From UBA6115 sp040776985 (GTDB lineage: Bacteria > Bacillota > Clostridia > Christensenellales > Aristaeellaceae): a stretch of DNA of 64,000 bases. The position numbers and the translations under genes were made by a program. The DNA lies in NCBI GenBank assembly GCA_040776985.1, contig JAXGZL010000001.1, forward strand, positions 682,001 to 746,000, read 5' to 3'. Position 1 is the stretch's first letter; each line of letters opens with the position of its first letter. Shown in pieces: positions 59,560-64,000 of the stretch. The notes under the pieces are model-generated. The model made no database searches. It was given only the letters and a program-made list of their open reading frames with translations, and had not been told where the DNA came from.

Positions 59560-59669
59560 GGGCCCCGCCTGGAACTCGTTGGGCAAAGGCACGGAATGAC
59601 ACAAAGTCCCCAAACCTCAGCATATGCAGGAACACCTGGCTGAGCATTCCAACGGAGGTGATATGGGCC
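59560..59669 (+). promoter_or_regulatory. Candidate structured RNA leader upstream of dctP
   Basis: Four stems nest on one axis: GGCCC (59561-59565) with GGGCC (59665-59669); CGTT (59577-59580) with AACG (59651-59654); GGAATG (59593-59598) with CATTCC (59645-59650); CTCAGC (59616-59621) with GCTGAG (59639-59644); and CAGG (59627-59630) with CCTG (59635-59638) closed by AACA. The 3' arm from 59635 to 59654 is continuous, while the 5' arm has internal loops of 12, 17 and 5 nt. It lies about 100 nt before the dctP ATG. I do not recognise a known riboswitch class. The rest of the 284-bp gap has an AT-rich stretch (59535-59557) that could hold a promoter. Confidence 0.45.
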
Positions 59670-59773
59670 AATAGAGTCAGGTTGTTGTCCGGCAGGGGAT
59701 TCGCCCTGTTGCGCAGCGGCTGGTTGCCCCAAACGCTATTCAAGAAAACTAATAAATATGAAGGAGTTCAAAG

Positions 59774-61030
59774 ATGAAAAGAAAGTTTGCTCTGATTGCC
59801 CTGGCCTTAAGCCTGGTGCTGCTGGTATCCGCCTGCACGCCCAAGGCTCCCGAACCCACCAAAGCCCCCGAGCCCACCGCCGTGGCAGAAGTGAAGGATG
59901 CTGTGGAAGAGGCGAAGGAAAAGGTTGAGGAAAAGGTTGAAGAAGTCAAGGAAGAGGCCGAAAAGGTCGTCGAAGAAGTGAAGGAAGGCGCCGAGAAGGT
60001 TGCCGAGGAAGTGAAGGAAGCGGCCGAAGAGGTCAAGGAAAAGGTCGAGGAGAAGGTTGAAGAGGTCAAGGAAGAAGTCAAGGAAGCAGTTGCTCCCGCC
60101 GGCAAAGCCAAGACCCTGAAGATGGCCATCACCGCCAGCGAAACCTCCTCCTGGTATGAGGGCGGCAAGGTCTTCAAGCAGATCGTGGAAGAAAAAACCA
60201 ACGGCCGCTTTGAAGTGGACCTCTACCCCAACGAGCAGCTGGCCTCCGGCAACCAGCAGCGCGGCGTGGAAATGGTTTACACCGGCGAAAGCGATGTTGA
60301 CCTCCACTCCACCATGATCCACTCCAACATCGAGCCCAAGCTGGCCGCCATCTCCATGCCCTTTGCCTATAAGAGCCTGGAAGAAGTGGACGCGAAGCTG
60401 ATCAACAACGAAGCGGCCATGGCCGCGGTTGCCAAGCTGGTTGAGGACAAGGGCATCGTGCTCCTTGGCATCGGCGAGAACGGCTTCCGTCAGCTGACCA
60501 ACTCCAAGCATGTGGTGCAGAAGCCCGAAGACATCGAGCGCATGAAGATCCGCGTGCCCAACATCGCCCTGAACCTGGACATCTTCAAGGCCCTGGGCGC
60601 TGACCCCACCGCCATGGCCTTTGGCGAGGTCTACACCGCCCTGCAGCAGGGCACCATTGACGGCCAGGAAAACCCCCTGGACACCATCCGTTCCAACAAC
60701 ATCCAGGAAGTTCAGAAGTATATGTCCATGTGGAACTACTCCTACGATCCCATCCTGCTGTCTGTCAGCAAGAACCTGTGGGATTCCCTGAGCGATGAGG
60801 ACAAGGCCATCTTCAAGGATGCCGGCCTCAAAGCCATGGAGGAGCAGCGCAAGGTGACCCGTGAGCGCAACGTGGCCCTGGAGAAGGAATTCGCGGACGC
60901 GGGCATCGAAGTGACCTACCTCACCGATGATGAGAAGCAGGCCTTCAAGGACAAGCTGACCGACCTGATCAAAACCTACGAAGAGAAGCTGGGCAAAGAG
61001 CTGCTCACCACGCTGGGCTATTACGAGTGA
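59774..61030 (+). CDS. TRAP transporter substrate-binding lipoprotein (DctP type) with coiled-coil spacer
   Basis: A 418-aa binding protein. The lipobox LVSAC gives a lipidated Cys21. A short Pro/Thr/Lys linker follows, then residues 39-106 form a very regular helix built from VEEVKEEAEK-like 11-residue units, of the LEA/apolipoprotein kind. The DctP domain begins about 115 (KTLKMAITASETSSWYEGG) with FEVDLYPNEQLASGNQQRGVEM (key YPNEQLASG), the ligand-binding Arg region KIRVPNIALNLDIFKALGADP, and GQENPLDTI. TRAP ligands are usually carboxylates bound by that arginine. AAGGAG precedes the ATG. The helical spacer is unusual and would hold the binding domain away from the membrane. Confidence 0.92.
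   Translation: MKRKFALIALALSLVLLVSACTPKAPEPTKAPEPTAVAEVKDAVEEAKEKVEEKVEEVKEEAEKVVEEVKEGAEKVAEEVKEAAEEVKEKVEEKVEEVKEEVKEAVAPAGKAKTLKMAITASETSSWYEGGKVFKQIVEEKTNGRFEVDLYPNEQLASGNQQRGVEMVYTGESDVDLHSTMIHSNIEPKLAAISMPFAYKSLEEVDAKLINNEAAMAAVAKLVEDKGIVLLGIGENGFRQLTNSKHVVQKPEDIERMKIRVPNIALNLDIFKALGADPTAMAFGEVYTALQQGTIDGQENPLDTIRSNNIQEVQKYMSMWNYSYDPILLSVSKNLWDSLSDEDKAIFKDAGLKAMEEQRKVTRERNVALEKEFADAGIEVTYLTDDEKQAFKDKLTDLIKTYEEKLGKELLTTLGYYE
59888..60091 (+). repeat. Internal repeats encoding the helical spacer of DctP
   Basis: Repeated AAG-GTT-GAG-GAA-type codon blocks; the segments near 59920-59958 and 60034-60078 encode the same KVEEKVEEVKEE string with synonymous differences. Confidence 0.75.
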
Positions 61031-61061
61031 TTTAGTCCGGCAGATTCCGCGCACAAACAAT

Positions 61062-61091
61062 CCTGGCAGGGTGTGCAAACACCCTGCCAGG
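61062..61091 (+). terminator. Hairpin between dctP and dctQ
   Basis: A perfect 13-bp stem: CCTGGCAGGGTGT (61062-61074), loop GCAA, complement (61079-61091). No U-tract follows. It probably protects dctP mRNA or attenuates transcription into the membrane-subunit genes. Confidence 0.8.
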
Positions 61092-61126
61092 AACATTTCC
61101 TGATAAAGGAGGCAAAGCAGGCCTGT

Positions 61127-61600
61127 ATGAAAGTGATTACAAATATATTCAAATGGATAAGCCTTGTCTTTATGGGGCTGATGAGCATCTTGAACTTTGC
61201 CAATGTCATCAGCCGTTATTTCCTCAGCTCCACCATCGCCTGGACGGATGAGATCATCGTCTTCATGTTCATCTGGATTTCCATGCTGGGCGCTGCCTAT
61301 GCCTTCCTGAACAACAGCCATTTGGGCATGGACCTTCTGTCCATCACCATGGGCCGGAAGGGCAACATCTTCCTCACCATCCTTTCTTTTATCTGCGTCA
61401 GCGTCGTCACCTATTTCTTTGTGGCGTTCGGCGTGGGGATGGTGCAGAATCAGATGCGCTTTGGCACCACCATGACTGGCACCGGCTGGCCCATCTGGAT
61501 TGAGGGGCTGGCGTTGCCTGTGGGCGGTGTGCTGATGTTTCTGTCCTGCCTGCTCTACACCATTCAGCGTGTCAGGACCCTGGCGAAAGGAGAAAACTAA
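61127..61600 (+). CDS. TRAP transporter small permease (DctQ)
   Basis: A 157-aa membrane protein with four helices (about 8-30, 45-65, 83-105 and 125-147). VISRYFLSSTIAWTDEIIVFMFIWISMLGAAYAF contains the family motif (key WTDEI...FIWISMLG). It bridges binding protein and large permease. ATG at 61127 is used; AAGGAGG lies 14 bases upstream, which is longer than normal, and no better start exists in frame. The large permease gene follows 3 bp after the stop. Confidence 0.9.
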   Translation: MKVITNIFKWISLVFMGLMSILNFANVISRYFLSSTIAWTDEIIVFMFIWISMLGAAYAFLNNSHLGMDLLSITMGRKGNIFLTILSFICVSVVTYFFVAFGVGMVQNQMRFGTTMTGTGWPIWIEGLALPVGGVLMFLSCLLYTIQRVRTLAKGEN

Positions 61601-61603
61601 GCA

Positions 61604-62881
61604 ATGGAAGGCCTTATTCTTTTCGGCGTATTTCTCCTGCTGGTGTTCCTGAACGTGAACATCGCAACCTCCCTGGCGGTCTCCTCCATCCTCACCCTGG
61701 CCTATATGGGGGAAAAGCTGACCATGGTGGCCAGCTCCGTCTACACCTCCATCGGCAAGTATGCGCTTTTGGCCATCCCCTTCTTTATCCTGGCGGGGGT
61801 GATCATGGAAAAAGCGGGCATATCCAAGCGCCTTATCCGCTTTGCGCGGGTGATGGTGGGCCACCGGAAAACCGGCATGATCTCGGTCACCGTGATTGTG
61901 TGCTGCTTCTTCGCGGCCATCTCCGGCTCCGGCCCCGCCACCGTTGCGGCCCTGGGCGCCATCCTGATCCCCGCCATGGCCTCTTCCGGCTATGACAAGG
62001 GCGTGTCCTCGGCGCTGCTGGCCTCCTCAGGCGCCATCGGCATCATCATCCCGCCCAGCATCGCCTATGTGGTCTATGCCTCCATCACCGGCACCTCGGT
62101 GGCCAAGCTCTTCCTGGGCGGCTGGATTCCCGGCATTCTGCTGGGCGTGGCCTATGTCATCGCGGCCTCCTGGTCCTCCCGGAAGAACACCAACATCGTC
62201 CGGGATGAAAAGGCCAACCCCAAGGAACGCCTGATCGCCTTCAAGGACGCCATCTGGGGTCTGCTGATGCCGGTTATCATCCTGGGCGGCATCTATGGCG
62301 GCATTTTCACCCCCACCGAGGCGGCGGGCGTGGCCGTGATCTATGGCCTGATCGTGGGCCTATTCATCTACCGGGAGATCAAATGGAAGGACCTGGGCGG
62401 GCTGTTCCTGGAGTCAGCGACTGGCTCCGCCACGGTGATGTACATCGTGGCCTGCGCGGGGCTGTTCACCTATGCCCTGTCCACCTCCCAGGTGGCCGGC
62501 ACCCTGACGGACGCCATCCTGTCCATCAGCAACAGCAAGCTGGTCCTGATGCTGATCATCAACGTGATCTTCCTGATCGCCGGCTGCTTTGTGGATGCCA
62601 ACTCCGCCTTCTATATCCTGTTGCCCATCATCACCCCCATCGCCATCGCGCTGAAAATTGACCTGGTGCACCTGGGCGTGTTCCTGACGGTCAACCTGGC
62701 CATCGGCCAGATCACGCCGCCGGTGGGCGTCAACCTCTACGCGGCAGCGGCTGTGGGCAACCTCAGCGCCGGAACCATCATCAAAAAGATCACCCCCTTT
62801 GTGGTCTGTGGTATCGCGGCGCTGCTGATCATCACCTATATCCCGCAGTTGACCATGGTGCTGGTGAACCTGCTGAACTGA
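61604..62881 (+). CDS. TRAP transporter large permease (DctM)
   Basis: A 425-aa secondary transporter subunit with about twelve helices that couples uptake to a sodium or proton gradient. Family motifs are YALLAIPFFILAGVIMEKAGI, FFAAISGSGPATVAALGAIL and GIIIPPSIAYVVYASITGTSVAKLFLGG (key IIIPPSI), with the C-terminal repeat ITPPVGVNLYAAAAVGNLS. AAGC then ATG follow the dctQ stop. A hairpin at 62887-62915 ends the unit. Confidence 0.95.
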   Translation: MEGLILFGVFLLLVFLNVNIATSLAVSSILTLAYMGEKLTMVASSVYTSIGKYALLAIPFFILAGVIMEKAGISKRLIRFARVMVGHRKTGMISVTVIVCCFFAAISGSGPATVAALGAILIPAMASSGYDKGVSSALLASSGAIGIIIPPSIAYVVYASITGTSVAKLFLGGWIPGILLGVAYVIAASWSSRKNTNIVRDEKANPKERLIAFKDAIWGLLMPVIILGGIYGGIFTPTEAAGVAVIYGLIVGLFIYREIKWKDLGGLFLESATGSATVMYIVACAGLFTYALSTSQVAGTLTDAILSISNSKLVLMLIINVIFLIAGCFVDANSAFYILLPIITPIAIALKIDLVHLGVFLTVNLAIGQITPPVGVNLYAAAAVGNLSAGTIIKKITPFVVCGIAALLIITYIPQLTMVLVNLLN

Positions 62882-62886
62882 TGCTG

Positions 62887-62918
62887 AAGGCGGCATGGCC
62901 TGGCCATGCCGCCTTTGC
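62887..62918 (+). terminator. Hairpin after dctM
   Basis: AAGGCGGCATGG (62887-62898) pairs with CCATGCCGCCTT (62904-62915) around CCTGG; only TTTG follows, so termination may be partial and the next gene could still be in the operon. Confidence 0.7.
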
Positions 62919-62940
62919 CTGACCTGACGCTGGAGTAAGC

Positions 62941-63828
62941 ATGGCAAAAACCCTGGGTTTCATCGGCCTTGGCGCCATGGGTTTCCCCATGGCCAGGAAC
63001 ATCCTGAAAAAAGGCCCGGAAAAGCTGCTGGTCTATGATGTGATGCCGGGCAAGGCGGACAGCCTGGCCGCGGAAGGGGCGCTTGCCGCGCCTTCTGATG
63101 TGGCGGTGATGGAGGTGGCGGACCTGCTCTTCCTCTGTCTGCCCACCAATGCCCTGGTGGAACAGGCCCTGGACAAGGCTATCCAGCTCATGAAAAGCGG
63201 CAGCTGCGTGGTGGATTTTTCCTCCACTGCCCCCGGCATTGTGCAGGCTGCCTCAAAGGCCGCCAAAGCAAAAGGCCTGATGGTGGTGGATGCCCCGGTT
63301 TCTGGCGGCAGCTGGGGGGCGGAGGCGGGCACGCTGGCCGTCATGTGCGGCGGCGAGGAAGCGGCCTTCGCCCTGGCGGAGCCCTACCTGAAGCGGGTGG
63401 GCAGCACCGTCAGCCACCTGGGCCCGTCAGGGGCGGGTGACCTCACCAAAATCATCAACAACATGCTGGTGGGCATCCATCTGGATGCCCTGGCGGAGGG
63501 GCTTGCCTTTGCGAAGAAGGCGGGGCTGGACCCAAACAAGGTGTTTGAGGCCATCCGCCACGGCTTTGCCGGCAGCGCCGTGATGGAGGCCAAGGCCCCC
63601 CTGATGCTCAGCCATGACTTTGAGCCCCGGGCCCGCCTGGCGGTGCACCTGAAGGACCTGGACAACGCCCGGCAAACGGCGCAGGCCCTGGGGGTATCAA
63701 TCCCCCTGAGTGAAACGGCCCGTCAGCACATGGCGGCGCTGTGTGGGCAGGGGCACCAGGACCTGGACCAGGCGGCCATGGTGCTGGGCCATGAGGAACG
63801 CATGGGCGTTGACGTCTCGGCCCAATAA
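62941..63828 (+). CDS. NAD(P)-dependent beta-hydroxyacid dehydrogenase (3-hydroxyisobutyrate dehydrogenase/GarR type)
   Basis: A 295-aa oxidoreductase. The Rossmann motif GFIGLGAMGFPMARN (6-20), the substrate motif DAPVSGGSWGAEAGTL (about 118-133) and the catalytic lysine in GDLTKIINNMLVG (about 170) define the family. It interconverts a 3-hydroxy acid and a semialdehyde, for example 3-hydroxyisobutyrate or tartronate semialdehyde; the choice cannot be made from sequence alone. It lies directly downstream of the TRAP genes, so its substrate may be what the transporter brings in or a product of it. Confidence 0.92.
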   Translation: MAKTLGFIGLGAMGFPMARNILKKGPEKLLVYDVMPGKADSLAAEGALAAPSDVAVMEVADLLFLCLPTNALVEQALDKAIQLMKSGSCVVDFSSTAPGIVQAASKAAKAKGLMVVDAPVSGGSWGAEAGTLAVMCGGEEAAFALAEPYLKRVGSTVSHLGPSGAGDLTKIINNMLVGIHLDALAEGLAFAKKAGLDPNKVFEAIRHGFAGSAVMEAKAPLMLSHDFEPRARLAVHLKDLDNARQTAQALGVSIPLSETARQHMAALCGQGHQDLDQAAMVLGHEERMGVDVSAQ

Positions 63829-63860
63829 GCGAAAGACACATAACCAAAGGAGAAAGAACA

Positions 63861-64000
63861 ATGGCGGACAACAGGATGCAGGGCATCGTCAAGCAGCAGA
63901 CCGGCCCCGGCCTGGTGTACAGGACGGATTTGCCACGCCCTGTCATCAAAGAGGATGAGGTGCTGTTCAAAGTGAAGGCGGCAGCCGTCTGCGGTACGGA
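63861..64000 (+). CDS. Zinc-dependent alcohol/sugar-alcohol dehydrogenase, N-terminal part
   Basis: The gene starts at 63861 with AAAGGAGAAAG upstream and runs past the end of the window, so only 46 codons are seen. The start MADNRMQGIVKQQTGPGLVY, then VKAAAVCGT with the catalytic-zinc cysteine, is typical of medium-chain dehydrogenases of the threonine, sorbitol or butanediol type. The NAD domain is not visible. It belongs with the preceding hydroxyacid dehydrogenase (32-bp gap). Confidence 0.85.
   Translation, partial: MADNRMQGIVKQQTGPGLVYRTDLPRPVIKEDEVLFKVKAAAVCGT

Noticed and set aside
59560..59669. Leader before dctP as a c-di-GMP-I or cobalamin riboswitch
   Set aside because: Isolated words look similar, but the obligatory tetraloop-receptor layout and the B12 box are missing.
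59807..61864. Long minus-strand open frame of 685 codons opposite the TRAP genes
   Set aside because: It is antisense to dctP, dctQ and dctM, which have clear motifs. Its translation is His/Gly/Asp-rich, as expected for the complement of GC-rich codons, and it has no credible start site.

Overview
The window is chromosomal DNA from a GC-rich member of the Clostridia (Bacillota). The evidence is gene content and order: a B12-binding radical-SAM protein, its DUF2344 partner, RNase G, MiaB and YlbF in one overlapping run, followed by mutS-mutL-miaA and an aluminium-resistance-type PLP enzyme. Two BlaI/BlaR1-type pairs, YitT, rubrerythrin and AGGAGG-type ribosome binding sites agree. The style of the signal peptides would fit Christensenellales or a relative, but that rank is a guess. 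I saw no rRNA, tRNA, CRISPR array, prophage or intact insertion sequence.

Layout. 1-2.1 kb: a SagB-like flavin oxidoreductase facing a GNAT/HD pair. 2.2-5.2 kb: a BlaI-like repressor and M56 sensor with paired operators. 5.3-10.9 kb: an iron/phosphonate-type ABC importer (binding protein, fused permease, ATPase) and a secreted Ig-like protein. 10.9-18.8 kb, mostly minus strand: YitT, a frameshifted secreted SH3-like gene, a second M56/BlaI pair with different operators, a secreted protein of unknown function, and an ECF sigma factor with its DUF4179 partner. 18.9-31.2 kb: a long plus-strand run of RNA-modification and mismatch-repair genes. 31.4-36.3 kb: a CstA transporter, an ArsR regulator, a C39-like protein and a split HMA/P-type ATPase metal exporter. 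36.3-37.9 kb: an AT-rich island with one orphan two-TM gene. 38-42 kb: divergent secreted nitroreductase and ApbE, then a HAD phosphatase and MscL with a zinc ribbon. 41.5-47.6 kb: a DUF3798 binding protein with a BMP/simple-sugar-type ABC transporter. 47.6-48.05 kb: non-coding DNA packed with perfect hairpins between two copies of a terminator. 48-51.7 kb: rubrerythrin, a 36-aa membrane peptide, alkaline phosphatase and YibE/F. 51.8-56 kb: zwf and gnd, convergent, around a cyclase and a lipoprotein. 56.3-64 kb: a 2-oxoacid/acetoin dehydrogenase-type E1a-E1b-E2 operon, a TRAP transporter, a beta-hydroxyacid dehydrogenase and the start of a zinc alcohol dehydrogenase.

How the parts work together. 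Three importers are present. Each binding-protein gene is separated from the next transport gene by a strong hairpin, which suggests that the binding protein is made in excess. The two ABC binding proteins have signal peptides without lipoboxes, and the permeases beside them carry unusually long extracytoplasmic segments. MiaA and MiaB, successive enzymes for ms2i6A at tRNA A37, flank mutSL.

The least explained parts are the hairpin array (47562-48037), two copies of a palindromic MITE-like element (15702-15895 and 24363-24521), a folded leader before dctP (59560-59669), the AT-rich orphan gene, and the secreted-flavoenzyme pair.
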